Shown: positions 46,001-55,504 of the stretch, in pieces
Numbering within the stretch: the stretch's first letter is position 1
Layout: each line of letters begins with the position of its first letter
NCBI GenBank assembly: GCA_947095585.1
Contig: OX352763.1
Location: 41,342,010 to 41,406,009, forward strand
Source: Nephrocerus scutellatus
Taxonomy: Eukaryota > Arthropoda > Insecta > Diptera > Pipunculidae
Direction: 5' to 3'
Length of the DNA stretch: 64,000 nt
Position numbers and translations under genes: made by a program
The notes under the pieces: generated by a model
Told to the model about the DNA's origin: nothing
Seen by the model: the letters and a program-made list of their open reading frames with translations, nothing else
The model's database searches: none

Positions 46001-49000
46001 CCGCGTGTGACGCGTGGAACTGGTATATATCGGCTCCTAATAGTGAGAATTTGATGAGACTTGTTTTAAAACAATTGTTTAGCGCTCGATTTACGATGAC
46101 GTAATCAGTGACGCGTGTGGCGCGTGTTATATACCAAAATCAATTCTTAAGGAAATAAGTTGGAAATTTTATCTATTCAACTTTGTTTCTTGTTTATCAA
46201 CACTATTAATAAGACTGGCTGATTGGTATCTCTTCTACATACGATCCTTAGATCCGCTTCTGTATTCCCAAATCCGCTTCAATAAAAACGAAGGTTACAC
46301 AAAACATTCCACACTCTGAAATTCACCAATAAAACACAACCGAATCCTCTTACAAAATGGAATTTTCTTAAACGATTTTTATCATATTATAACTTTTGTT
46401 TTGTGACTACTCTCCGAAAATAACTATTATATTTAATAATAAATCTATTTCTACTCGTATATACATTATATAATTTCACTATAAATATACTATGTTAAGT
46501 TTTGTGTTTTTTATTTGTTTTTTTTTTTTTGTGTCACTCTCTCGTTTTCCATTAAAGCTTAACAAATGAATAATTTTTAAATCAACACAAATTGAATATA
46601 ATTACTTTAAAAATTATATAAATTGTTTTAGAATGCGCACATAAAATTTACGCATTTGCACCACCACGATAAGCACATCAACCCCCCATACTTAATCCCC
46701 ACCCTAGTAAACAAAAAAATTATTGCCTAATATTTGTACAGAATATTTATTTATATATGTGTTGCAGAAGTTTTCTAAAAGATCACTGTTCATTTTTATA
46801 CTTTTACTGTAGAAATTTTATCAATAGAGTTCAAATGCTAATATATTTAAATTTTCAAATCAATATGAAATTTTTGATTTGAAAACAAATGAGTTTACCT
46901 TCCCGCCTTCACACGCGCACTGCTACATCAATGAACACATATCGTCGCTAAAAACACTTTTGTGCTTTTTGCCAATTTTCAGTTATTTATCTATAAACAA
47001 ATATTAAATTCTTGGAGGCACAATAATGTTTTGAAAAATTTTTATTTTATTTCAAGTTCATTTCACGAAACAATAAATTTTTGGCGAGTGATCAAATTTT
47101 AAGATTGAGTTTTTATAAAAACAGCAAATTTGCACATTCGTGGTTTTTGCATAAACTCGATGATATAAAGAGCTCTCTCTTGCATTAAATGCACTTTATT
47201 TTCTTTTACTTCTTTTTTAAAATCTTTTTCTCTGCCGATATTTTTTTTAAATATCAAAACAAAACAAAATCTCAATTAACTTTCATTTCGTTTTACTTTG
47301 TATAAATTAAAGCGTGTTCTCTTTTTTATCTGCAACCCTTCCAACCAACGTTGTACTTCTATACACTCTCTCTTGTAACTATTGCATTTCCAATCCAATT
47401 TAATTTTTGTATAAGCCACTATTTATCAATTAGAATTCACTCTACTTTTGGTTTTAGTTGATCATTCTTACTTTCGAACTGCATGCCAATATAATATTGG
47501 ATTTTAAAAAAATTTGAATTAAAAGCTTTTATTCAAATTCAAATTCAATTCGAATTCATTGTATGTTAACACAAATCATTCGGAATAAATAAATAAATAA
47601 AATGAAAATTAAGCTTTAATTTAAAATCTGTTTTATTCAACATCTTAACGTGCATTTTGTTTGATAAAATTTCGCCTAATCTCCTTAAGTTTTGTAATCA
47701 CTCAAATTCAGAATTCAAATTCAAACAAATGTTTTTAATGAGGGAGACAATTAGCTAGGATCAGCTGAGAATTGAATATTAATTTTTAGCAGAGCTTTTA
47801 TATTGGCATGATATCGTAGTGAAAAATAACCCTATTGCTATTAGGCAATATTTTTGTACATTTTAAATTAAAATTGTCAAAATCAACCGTTGCTGGTTTT
47901 TTTGGCAATAGCTCATGCTTAGAAGCTAATTTACAATCCTAATCAGTCTTCGACTAAAGACTTTCAGATTTCGGATTAAATTCCTTTAACTCGTCAGCAG
48001 AAATTTTTTTCTTAAGACATTATTGCAGATGATCGATTTCTGATTACATGTAACCATTTTTTTAGAAGGTACATTTCATTCCATTTCTTAAGCAAATCAC
48101 AAAATAGAGTAGTTCGTTTTTTACCATTGAAAGCTTTTTTAAATGTCATACAAGGGCTAACTGCTCAAAATTAATTTTCACCGCCGCTAGTGAATTATCA
48201 TACTATCTTCTTCAATGTACCTTTCTTCCAAACTTGGCAAAGGCACAAACATCAAGGCATTTAACCGAACTTTAATTTAGAAAACGCAAATACATAGAGT
48301 CTGCATCAGTATGGTATGGCACAGACACATAAAAACTTTTAATTTTAACGAACAAAAAAGTAAATTAAACTTAGTAAAGCTTAAGCTATTTTAACTTTGT
48401 GCGTTTTCTATAGGAGTGAGTATTTTTTCTTTATTTGGTTAACATAAAAAGGACTATAAAAACTTCTACAATTGATTCAATTTAGCTTTTATCCAGCAAA
48501 GCTTGTACAATTTTTAACACAATAATAGTTAAATAATTGGATTCAATTAACATTTAATTGCAGTGAGTAGAAATGGAAACTTTATTGTTTTCATTTTTCC
48601 TTCTTCAAATGCTCTCGTATTATTTTATATACCTGTTGCGTAAAAAAGTATTAAAGTAGCATCAATAATTTATATTAAAAACTAAATAATAATAAAAAAA
48701 TCTATTCTATTTCTATCTCCAGTTGAACTTCTTTTCTAATTAAAATGTTTTTTTAATCTTTAAATTTCTGTAAAAATAATAATCAAAAACAAGTAATATT
48801 AATTGTGTTATTAACAATATCATACGACACAGCAAACTGTCTACACACACATTGTATTCCTTTTGTGTCAAATTAACATATTTGCATTTACAAAAAACTT
48901 GCTAAATAATAATCAATAATATTCTTTATTATTTTACTATAAGGAATTAAAAAGAAACAAATAAAAAACACAAACGTTAAAAATATTTTTACAAGAATAA

Positions 49001-52000
49001 TTAGTTACAAATAGATACAAACAATTTGTGCCATACTGTGCAGTACCTCATTAGATGCGTAAATCATTAAGAGTTTTTGATTGAGATTCCCCCCTTTTGG
49101 ACCCAACTCGTGACTGTGTAGTGTACCCGTAAATAATTATTCGCTGTTCCACGTAATAATTGTTATAAATGTATCGTCTTATGCTAAAAGTTCACATCAA
49201 ATTTTAGTCATTTGTCAAACAAAGAGACCCAAATTGTTTCCCATCTGTGTAGTTTGTAAAACAGATCGATCGTTCAAAAATGTTCAAAAATCTCTCCACT
49301 TACTCGTTTACTGATTATAGGCCAATTCCACTAGACACAATTTCACTGGCACAATTCCACTTGGCACAATTCCACTTTCCACAACAACCGCGCTCGCGAT
49401 TTACCACAAACCAAATGTGCCAAGTGGAATTGTGCCCAGTGGTATTGTCCCAAGTTGAATTGTGTCTAGTGGAATCGTCCGGTTACCCGTTTACTTTTAT
49501 AAATTTCACCATATATAGGAATAAAAAAGTTTAATGGTTCATTTAAATCCTGTAGAAACCTAGAAGATGAAAAATCCAAATTTGAATACTTTGCTGTTTG
49601 TGCGATATTACTTATGAAATTATAAACCAAAGTAAAATGGTTGCGAAAATTTCACATTTTTTTCAATTAGTTTTTTAATGCACAATTTAAGTTCAACACA
49701 AAAAGAATAAATAATTGTTACTCGTAGTAAATGGAATTACTTGAAAATAACCACATTTCGTAATTGAAGATGATTTTCTATAAGCTAACATCCTATCTAT
49801 CTAAATACTTGTATTTCTGTACTTTATCAAATGCTCTACAAAGCTGTGTTATTCAGTGCAGTGGCCATTATCTATTTATTGAATTTTCATAAAAATTTAA
49901 CAATTTTCCAATTCTTTCTTGCTTTTATTTGACCTCGGTTTCTGCAGCATTTCTCTTATGGCATCTATTTTTCTTTTGTTTAATTTTGTTATTTAACCTA
50001 ACATATTGTCTTGTGACTTAATTGTTTATTAGTGTTTTCGTCAGATTTGCATTAATTTTTTTTTTAATTTGTAATATTTGTTGTTCAAAGCATACGAACA
50101 AAAGTAATATTTGACTCTATGTTGGTGAAAGATATTGAAATTAAAATTATTACTTTTTTTTAATCACACTACACCATCAACAGATCACTGACCTCAACGC
50201 TCAAGTAAACGATCTTCGCGGTAAATTGTAAGTTACTTTCTTTTTTAAGCAAACAATTAATTTAAAGACTAACATCTTTTTCATTGACAGCGTCAAACCA
50301 GCATTGAAGAAGGTTTCCAAATATGAAAACAAGTTCGCCAAGCTTCAGAAGAAGGCCGCCGAATTTAATTTCCGTAATCAACTTAAGGTTGTCAAAAAGA
50401 AGGAATTCACATTGGAGGAAGAAGAGAAGGAGGTGAGTCGATCGTTTCATTTATATTTTCTGGTATTTATAATTCGGCTTGAGAAATTGAAGGCATATGG
50501 AATTGTCAGTAGAGGGTGATATAGCCAGCAGCTAACATTGATTTTAGTTAGAACTTATTACCGAAGCTCTCTTACCTGTGTTTTGCACAGAGACTATTTA
50601 TTAAAAGTTGAATTAGCATTTCCTTGAAAAAATCTTTGTAGGGCTGTTAATATTACATAAAATTGGGGTTTTCATGGTGGAGAGAAAAGTTACTCTAATC
50701 AAAACAAAAACCTAGGTTACAAAGTTATGATTTTGATTATTGTTCCGTGCGAACAAAGTCTTATTTAACTCCACACTTCGTTTATGGTTTAATAGCAAAA
50801 CCATATACGAATAAAAATATATATATTTTCTCCCAAGCCGGAATATTTGTATTCATTTACTATAATCACTTAGGCAGTCAGTTACTTTCTTGCTTACATA
50901 GAGAGTTTTACGGTTTTCTTCCTCTTATTTACGTGAGCCCATCAATAATAGACCGATTTAAGGCTTGAGCCGTTGTAGATTATTTTATTATGGGCGTCGC
51001 TAAAGCCCTACTTATAGTAATTTCCAAACTCCGTTTTAATGGCTTTTTCATTAAGACCGACCCATTTGTTTTTTAATTAAAATAGCTCAAAAAAAACTAT
51101 TTCATATTAAAGTACCTTCCATAAAAATAATAACAATATTTGTGGCAGCAAGCCGTTTTTGTCCAGGGCCTAGTTTCTCGTGAATATTCTTGCTGTGCGT
51201 GTATGGTTGTACACATGGAATGGAAGGAGCTACAATTATACATTAATTGTGAAATATAGCATCCCTGCAGAAACGCCTGCTCGAGTGAATGCGCTGAACC
51301 CGGTTTTTAATGACTTTTGCGGTCCTTAGGTCATGTAGAAGCTTATTGGAATGGACCGTGGACTTAACATAGCCTAACGAAAAAGGTCCAAGTTGCCTAA
51401 TCACACGGACGACGCCAATTGACTGGTCCATTTTTGGACAATCTTTGACTTGACACATGGTTGATTGGCTTTCACTACATATTGCAAAGCTTCTTGCTGG
51501 TGTAGGTTTTAAAATAGCAAATAGATAGAATCTTCTTAACTCTTTTTTGGCTTTTGTTTGTATAAGAAAATTATATTACCAGTTTAACAAAATCTATGCT
51601 GTATTAAAATATTTTCGGCGCCTAATTATTATTCTATAAAAATGTTTCATAATTCAATTATATAACTGTAAATATCCTAACTGCAATTATTATTAATTAC
51701 TATAATCTATAGTATTATATTGCTAACTATTAACCGATTTAGAGTTTATATATAGTAAGAAATAAATATGTAATTATAATACCAGATAGCTTAAAAGCCA
51801 AATAGAGGTTTAAAAAATTTTAAAAGCAGTTATTTTAATAATGTATTTTAATATTTTTCATTTCTCAGGATAGCTATAAACTAAGTAGATGTATTTTGGT
51901 ATTTCTAAAAAATTACCTACCTATACTTAAAACAAAACACTTATTGCATTACAGTTAAAACAAAGTTTCACTTACGTCGCACCATAAAGGCCAGTCCATC

Positions 52001-54759
52001 CCATTGTCGGAGCCCGTTAAATTGACTTGACAGTGATCCGGATATTTTTACTTGGCTTATAAGATTGGTCATGGTCAACCTAGATAGTCGTGTCATTTAT
52101 TTAGGAAGCCGAATTCTCTCATGGCTTTATAAAGTTCTACTCTGGCTATGCTTTAAAGTCTATAAAAATATGGTGTAGTGAGTTTTTAAATCTAATCAGT
52201 TGCTGATTTGCCTTTACCATACCAACAAGATAGTGGTCCGAGTTGACGTTGGCACCTCGGTACGTTTGTACGGTCATTGTTCGGGCTGTGCAGCGGTCTT
52301 CCACACGTGGTCTATCTGGTTGCGAGTGGCTCCATTAGGAGATACCCAGGTGACTTTGTGGATATTTTTACGCGCAAACCTTGTACTCGCAACTACCAAA
52401 TTATTGCTTCCTGCCATCTCTATGACTCGTTGTCCATTGTCATTAGTGTTCTCGTGTAAGCTATTAGTGTCAATGTACTGCCTGAATACTGGATCCCTAC
52501 CTATTTTGGCATTCATATTCCCCAGGATGATTTTTACGTCATACTGAGGACAGGCATGGAGTTCCCGTTCGACTGATTCAAAGAATTTTTCTTTTTCAAC
52601 ATCTGGGGTATCCTCTGTAGGTGCGTGAACGTTTATGACGCTTATGTTTTTAAATCTGCCCCGCATGCGAAGGGTGCAGAGCCGTTCATTTACTGCTATT
52701 AAGCCGATAACAGTGGGTTTCATTCGTTTGCTGACTATAAACACCACCCCGAGCACATGATGTCTCGCATGACAGCTGTAATATATATCATATTTTGATT
52801 TTTGTAAGACACCATTCCACCGCATCTCCTGAATTGCAGTTATGTCAGCATTATATTTGGACAACCTGCTGTGCCGCTAGAGCTCTATACAGTGCGCGTA
52901 CGTTCCATGAAAAAATTCTTAAATCGCTTAGCCGTTTTCGTTGCTGTGTTCGTTTGGGGTTCCCTAAATAAAGTTTTTGGGCGCCGTGGCTCAGTGGAAA
53001 TGCGCATGGTTACTGAGCAGGAGTTCGTGATTCGAATCCCAGTAACACCAAAAGTTCGGATCCGGCCTTAAATTGTAGGTCCCTTCCATTTGTGGCAAAT
53101 ACATGCACAACACAAATGGTTGCGTGAAGCTAGGCCTTGGACCACAACGGTCTGTCGACCCGAATATTATTATTATTATTATTATTATTATTAAAGTTTT
53201 TTACGGGCGAAGTTATTAGCCTCGCGCCAAGATTACTTTGGAGGGACTACCCCGATCATTTAGCTTTTCCTGTATTGGAGGAAAATTACCAGCGACCACC
53301 ACGTGGACGTTTGATTGGACTTCCATCAGTCAGAGACAGTTACAGCCACCTGCAATTCTAAAGCATTCTGTGTTATTCTCCCTATTCTGCTTATGGCTGA
53401 CCGCGAAATGGCTTATAAATACAGAAAATAACATAGCGTATGTCCAAAAGCGTAGGTCATCTAAGCATTTATTATATTTGCGTTTACAACCTTTACTGTA
53501 GTTGAGTTTGATTTATGCCTGGTACGGATAAGAAAGGAAATGTGGTGCATATATTATATGGGGTGGGCCATCGTTTAGTATAGTATGCTTTTAGCCAACT
53601 GACTAATCCTGAAAAAGCTAAAATAAAGAGGTAAATACCTTTTTGTTTATACATTCGATTTATTATAATATTATTTTATGCTTTTCGAGATTAGTCAATT
53701 ACCCAAAATGTATAGTATGCATAAGCCAGCTGATGGCCGACCCTATTTTGTGTATGATAATATGCGGGCGGTATTGTTAAAAATAGTCGGACCAACGCCG
53801 ATTTCCTCATAGCAATTCAAATCAAACAAAAATTACCAAGAGAGCAATTTATGAGCAAAACTGACGGTATTTACCCATAAAAATAAGTATTTGGAGAAAG
53901 AAAAAATTGTTTTCGATAATATTTAACTAAATGAAGACAACTAAATTAAATATTTAAACACATTTCGTTATGTCACTTTAAATTACTACTCATCGCGGCC
54001 GCAAAAGGTTCACTTGGAGATTATTTGTCAGGTTCCTTGAAGTTACTCTCTCAAATTTCATAATCGTATTCAATATTTAGTTTTAAATACGTTAATTGTT
54101 GAAAGTAATATTTTCTTTATTATTTATTATATTTATTCAATTTGATAATTAATGCTATTGTACTAACTTTTTTCCACAATATAGAAAGCTAAAATTAAAG
54201 AGCCAAAAATAGCAATTAAAAAATGTAAGAACTATATGTGCAAACAAACACTTTTGCAATCACCGCATGCACATGCACACTCAATGTGCAGTATGTGTAG
54301 AATTCTTGTCAATAACAACAATTTTTTTCAGTGTATACATAATTTTTTTGATTAGTTATAAATGTGGTAATAAACATTGCTGACTGTATGTTGTCTTTTT
54401 ATTGCAAATATTGTACATTGTGTAGATTAGCGCATAATCTAAATCGCATGTTTAGCAGTAGTGAAATTTTTGCAGTTGCTGGATTCGAGCTGGTCAAATT
54501 GGTATATTGTCTTTAATTCAAAATATTTAAAAAATATTTTCGCATTGCTCGACTCCACAACTGGTTTATTGTACGTAATTTTCTTCGTAGATAGATATTT
54601 TTGTAGATTCCTTCCCCAACACAGTGCACTGTTGAATCAATTATTTGTGACACATCAATCTAATCGTACCTCGATCTCTCTTTGCAGAAAAAACCCGACT
54701 GGTCCAAGGGCAAACCCGGTGATGCTAAGGTAAAGGAAGAAGTTGAAGTTGATGCATAA
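34452..54759 (+). CDS. wupA: Troponin I (wings up A), alternatively spliced; exon span
   Basis: Inhibitory subunit of the troponin complex on muscle thin filaments. It binds actin-tropomyosin and blocks myosin until calcium binds troponin C. Joined exons: 34,452-34,466; [34,988-35,176 optional]; 35,345-35,473; 35,540-35,663; one of 35,969-36,069, 41,413-41,513, 42,494-42,594 or 43,655-43,755; 50,184-50,227; 50,291-50,432; 54,688-54,759. Phases agree at every junction, and the sum is 627 bases (208 aa plus stop), or 271 aa with exon 3. Diagnostic blocks are [56 protein letters not shown] and [18 protein letters not shown]. All match Drosophila troponin I as I know it. Exon lengths, phases and order follow the fly gene. 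Introns are swollen by transposable elements. Confidence 0.97.
34988..35176 (+). CDS. wupA: wupA exon 3: Pro/Ala-rich N-terminal extension (alternative)
   Basis: 63 codons, phase 0 on both sides, so it can be included or skipped without frame change. It encodes [16 protein letters not shown], a long Ala-Ala-Ala-Pro stretch, then [14 protein letters not shown]. In Drosophila a Pro/Ala-rich exon at this position is used only in certain muscles; similar use is inferred. The core is a 12-bp tandem repeat (GCTGCTGCACCC), so length may vary between individuals. The poly-Ala frame on the opposite strand is a mirror effect. Confidence 0.93.
35345..35473 (+). CDS. wupA: wupA exon 4 (constitutive)
   Basis: 43 codons, [20 protein letters not shown] through [13 protein letters not shown], phase 0 at both ends. 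This is the N-terminal helical region that contacts troponin C. Acceptor ATAG is preceded by a weak pyrimidine tract; the donor is GTAAGT. Confidence 0.95.
35540..35663 (+). CDS. wupA: wupA exon 5 (constitutive)
   Basis: 41 codons plus one base, [20 protein letters not shown] through [12 protein letters not shown], ending in phase 1 so that the last G is completed by whichever exon 6 is chosen (giving E, D, A or G). Donor GTAATT. Confidence 0.95.
35969..36069 (+). CDS. wupA: wupA exon 6 version 1 (mutually exclusive)
   Basis: Two bases plus 33 codons: [18 protein letters not shown] then [15 protein letters not shown]. Acceptor CTACAG, donor GTACAC. All four versions are exactly 101 bp with phases 1 and 0, so exactly one fits per transcript; two would break the frame. 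This segment belongs to the troponin T-binding coiled-coil region. Most similar to version 2. Confidence 0.93.
37088..37372 (-). mobile_element. tRNA-derived SINE in a wupA intron (minus strand)
   Basis: Between exon 6 versions 1 and 2, antisense to wupA. It has the (ATT)n tail at the left, B-box complement GGGATTCGAACC and head complement near CCGCGGCAGCCG. The head is diverged (GGCTGCCGCGGC for GGCGCCGTGGC), so this copy is older than those at 26 and 57 kb. Confidence 0.8.
37640..38022 (+). repeat. DINE-1-like element, copy 13, in a wupA intron
   Basis: The array (CTGTCGGTCGTCTGTCGTG) and ATCTTGCGATAAATTTCTAA block at the left and TTAGAGAAGAAAAATTTAAA plus TTTTTATGGGTGG at the right. The 3' palindrome AAAAATTTAAATTTTT is perfect here. 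The 5' terminal TTAACTTCGC is replaced by unrelated sequence, so the copy is slightly truncated. Confidence 0.7.
38708..41082 (+). mobile_element. LINE-Z copy Z1, sense orientation in a wupA intron, split by a DINE-like element
   Basis: A jockey-superfamily RT without endonuclease. It starts TTCTGGACTCTTCCCGAGA and includes [33 protein letters not shown] (motif A), then the DINE-like insertion at 39,213-40,105, then [15 protein letters not shown] (motif C), [32 protein letters not shown] and [19 protein letters not shown]. The 3' end is GCATTATAAGGGTGTGAACC followed by ATTATAAAAAAAGG. Frameshifts and stops (for example in LISDRQ* near 38,900) make it inactive. Confidence 0.85.
39213..40105 (+). 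repeat. DINE-1-like element, copy 14, inserted in LINE-Z1
   Basis: Complete copy of the long subfamily: AAATTCTCTATATTAACTTC, a (GTCG/GTCY)n array (39,248-39,280), the ACCCACTTCCCATGGCCCGA block, two units, the private segment with GTGCGCTGCGCAGTCGGCTG-type sequence and ACATCTGATGTCAAATG, and the 3' end GATTAGAGAATTTAGATG and TTTTTATGGGTTG. The host LINE resumes at TTTATGATCTCTTATCTG. Comparison with LINE-Z2 (62,545-62,575) gives the empty site. Confidence 0.85.
41413..41513 (+). CDS. wupA: wupA exon 6 version 2, with GC donor
   Basis: Codes [18 protein letters not shown] then [15 protein letters not shown] after the split codon (Asp). Acceptor CCCACAG. The donor reads GAG|GCAAGA: the exon ends at the same codon as its three sisters, but the intron begins GC, not GT. 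GC-AG introns are spliced by the major spliceosome but less efficiently and often belong to regulated exons. The nearest GT cannot serve without adding codons absent from the sisters. Confidence 0.92.
42494..42594 (+). CDS. wupA: wupA exon 6 version 3 (mutually exclusive)
   Basis: Codes [18 protein letters not shown] then [15 protein letters not shown] after the split Ala codon. Donor GTAAAC. The acceptor is TGTGTGTAG after a purine/AT-rich run (AATGTGTATGTGTG), with almost no pyrimidine tract, so recognition probably needs help. Most similar to version 4 in its N-terminal half. Confidence 0.93.
42990..43013 (+). repeat. (CT)n microsatellite in a wupA intron
   Basis: About twelve CT units 400 bp downstream of exon 6 version 3, followed by an ATCTGTCTATCTCTA run. 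Pyrimidine-rich intronic runs can bind PTB-type splicing regulators, but nothing in the sequence proves a role. Confidence 0.8.
43655..43755 (+). CDS. wupA: wupA exon 6 version 4 (mutually exclusive)
   Basis: Codes [18 protein letters not shown] then [15 protein letters not shown] after the split Gly codon. Acceptor TTTTTGCAG, donor GTACTG. This version gives the best-known Drosophila troponin I sequence ([19 protein letters not shown]). It is the last of the four, 6.4 kb before the next constitutive exon. Confidence 0.95.
44173..44952. mobile_element. 780-bp foldback/MITE in a wupA intron, TA target duplication
   Basis: The ends TACAGGGTGTATCCGTTAAG and its inverted counterpart CACCCTGTA at 44,944-44,952 are flanked by TA on both sides. 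The inverted repeats continue inward for over 200 bp with mismatches: GATTCCTTGGTTAATTT / CTTCTAGCTACAAG / AAGCAATGTACATTTTTTT all recur inverted on the right. The centre contains a further partial copy of the GGTGT..AAGTCATG..AAAAGTAC motif. Non-coding. TA duplication suggests Tc1/mariner mobilisation. Confidence 0.85.
45821..46152. mobile_element. MITE with CCTTAAGAATCGATTTT ends in a wupA intron
   Basis: Ends CCTTAAGAATCGATTTTCAT and AAAATCAATTCTTAAGG form an inverted repeat; TTAA lies symmetrically at each end (45,823 and 46,147), which may be a piggyBac-type target site or part of the repeat. The interior has GTTAACTTGTTACGCGTTAA repeats and GC-rich CGCGTGTGACGCGTGG / GACGCGTGTGGCGCGTG blocks, unusual for this intron. 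Confidence 0.65.
49313..49487. mobile_element. 175-bp palindromic element with 8-bp target duplication, in a wupA intron
   Basis: Two arms, each a run of ~14-bp units (GGCACAATTCCACTT) in inverted order, around a GC-rich centre (CAACCGCGCTCGCGATT). The outer arm parts match as AATTCCACTAGACACAATT and its complement AATTGTGTCTAGTGGAAT. CGTTTACT is directly repeated at 49,305-49,312 and 49,488-49,495, an 8-bp duplication typical of hAT and P superfamilies. The frame at 49,280-49,534 is only its translation. Confidence 0.75.
50184..50227 (+). CDS. wupA: wupA exon 7 (constitutive)
   Basis: 14 codons plus two bases: [14 protein letters not shown] and the start of a Phe codon. Acceptor CAACAG, donor GTAAGT. 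The following intron is only 63 bp. Confidence 0.95.
50291..50432 (+). CDS. wupA: wupA exon 8 (constitutive), inhibitory region
   Basis: One base plus 47 codons: [20 protein letters not shown], then [20 protein letters not shown] and LEEEEKE. It covers the actin-binding inhibitory and regulatory segment. Donor GTGAGT, phase 0. The codons are G/C-richer than the flanking introns, as in the other exons. Confidence 0.95.
51127..51252 (-). mobile_element. Degraded SINE tail in the wupA last intron
   Basis: AATAATAACAATATTTGTGG, then GTCCAGGGCCTAGTTTCTCG, ACACATGGAATGGAAGGAGC and CTACAATTATACA follow the order of the SINE 3' half on the minus strand. The head is missing and divergence is high. 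Confidence 0.5.
51957..53410 (-). mobile_element. LINE-A copy 3 in the wupA last intron, internally deleted, carrying a SINE
   Basis: Minus strand. 5' UTR (53,200-53,410) matches 5,545-5,790. The endonuclease follows as the best-preserved version in the window: one 196-codon frame (52,274-52,864) with [57 protein letters not shown] and [19 protein letters not shown]. The usual catalytic GDMNA reads GNMNA, so a key Asp is lost. The sequence then jumps to [13 protein letters not shown] of the RT and ends in the [10 protein letters not shown] block, so linker and RT fingers are deleted and the 3' end is missing. Confidence 0.85.
52979..53191 (+). mobile_element. tRNA-derived SINE nested in LINE-A copy 3
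   Basis: Head GGCGCCGTGGCTCAGTGG, B-box GATTCGAATCCC, (ATT)n tail at 53,163-53,191. The target duplication TAAAGTTTTT is at 52,969-52,978 and 53,192-53,201. About 90 bp of the body (the GTGTCCC..TTCGCCG part) is missing. The insertion point is inside the LINE-A 5' UTR, so it is younger than that LINE copy. Confidence 0.88.
53561..53743. mobile_element. Possible 183-bp MITE in the wupA last intron
   Basis: GGGTGGGCCATC at the left and GATGGCCGACCC at the right form an inverted repeat with one mismatch. Inside, TATAGTATGC and GACTAATC..GAAAAGC recur inverted but in partly shuffled order. No convincing target duplication. Confidence 0.5.
54185..54224 (+). CDS. wupA: Candidate alternative C-terminal wupA exon
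   Basis: In the phase left by exon 8, ATAG is followed by 13 codons, [13 protein letters not shown], then T and the donor GTAAGA. The final T joined to the next exon (AAA.. at 54,688 or GAT.. at 60,224) makes TAA or TGA, so the stop codon would be created by splicing. Lys-rich C-termini are normal for troponin I, and Drosophila is reported to have alternative 3' exons. The acceptor lacks a good pyrimidine tract. No transcript evidence is available here. Confidence 0.35.
54688..54759 (+). CDS. wupA: wupA C-terminal exon
   Basis: 23 codons and [21 protein letters not shown] then VEVDA. Acceptor TCTCTTTGCAG. Drosophila ends EVEAEA where this has EVEVDA. An internal AAG|GTAAAG (54,729/54,730) has the form of a splice donor and might be used for a longer 3' isoform. 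Confidence 0.95.
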   Translation, partial: KKPDWSKGKPGDAKVKEEVEVDA

Positions 54760-55030
54760 ATGTCTCCCGAATCCCGCCTTAACAAAACCTTATCAATAAA
54801 CACAAAAACAAAAAACTAAAAAAGAAGATAAAATAATAATTAAGAATATATACCAAATAATTTATTTTCGTTCCCTGTCTTTTGTAATTAAATTCAACTT
54901 CACCTTTAAACGTCATAACATGTTTATAAAAAAACAACAACAACATTAAATACAAAATACAGAACAACATGAATCACTGTTTGAAAAATTTAAAACAATA
55001 AAATGTAAAATATATTTAAAAAAACCGAAA
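54760..55030 (+). other. wupA: wupA 3' UTR with poly(A) signals
   Basis: AATAAA occurs at 54,795-54,800, only 36 bases after the stop, and again near 54,998. The sequence is A-rich throughout. The end of the transcript is not fixed by sequence; there could be a short and a long form. Confidence 0.6.
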
Positions 55031-55504
55031 CCATTATTCTCATATGCTGATTCTTACTCCCGTTAATCCTGTGAATGTCCTGCCAAAAATATTTATATCT
55101 ACCCGCGTTTTACCCAACACCATTGTTGCATGAATTGCTTTCCCTTTGATCAGATAATCTGGTCTAATGATTTTGGAAGTTGACGCAAGTCTACAAGTAT
55201 AATATATGAAAGTAAGTACAACAGCCATGAAATATCAATTGCCATATGGTTAGTAGCCCTTTAAGTAAGATTCATAGACTGACTGATATATATTTTCAAA
55301 AAGTAATTAATTAATTTAGTCAGGCGTACAACTGGAAGACATTGACAGAAATATTATGAACCACGAATTTTTGTACAAGCGTGTTGATCTAAAACTGTAG
55401 CGCCTATCCCCAAAACAACCTAATTTGTTGTTAATTGTTAATATCCAGAATTTTAAAATAAAAGCTACAGAGCTTTTGAACCACACACCACTAAATGACT
55501 GTTC
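55031..55504. other. Sequence downstream of wupA, nothing recognised
   Basis: AT-rich sequence with no repeat shared elsewhere and no convincing gene. Minus-strand frames at 55,040-55,228 and 55,316-55,507 have no motif. Confidence 0.4.

Noticed and set aside
46470..48900. Further alternative exons in the long intron before exon 7
   Set aside because: I looked for another 101-bp segment with the exon 6 pattern (C..(H/Y/W).(R/K)(I/V/M)..LE.(K)(Y/F/W)D.E) in phase and found none in either half of this intron.
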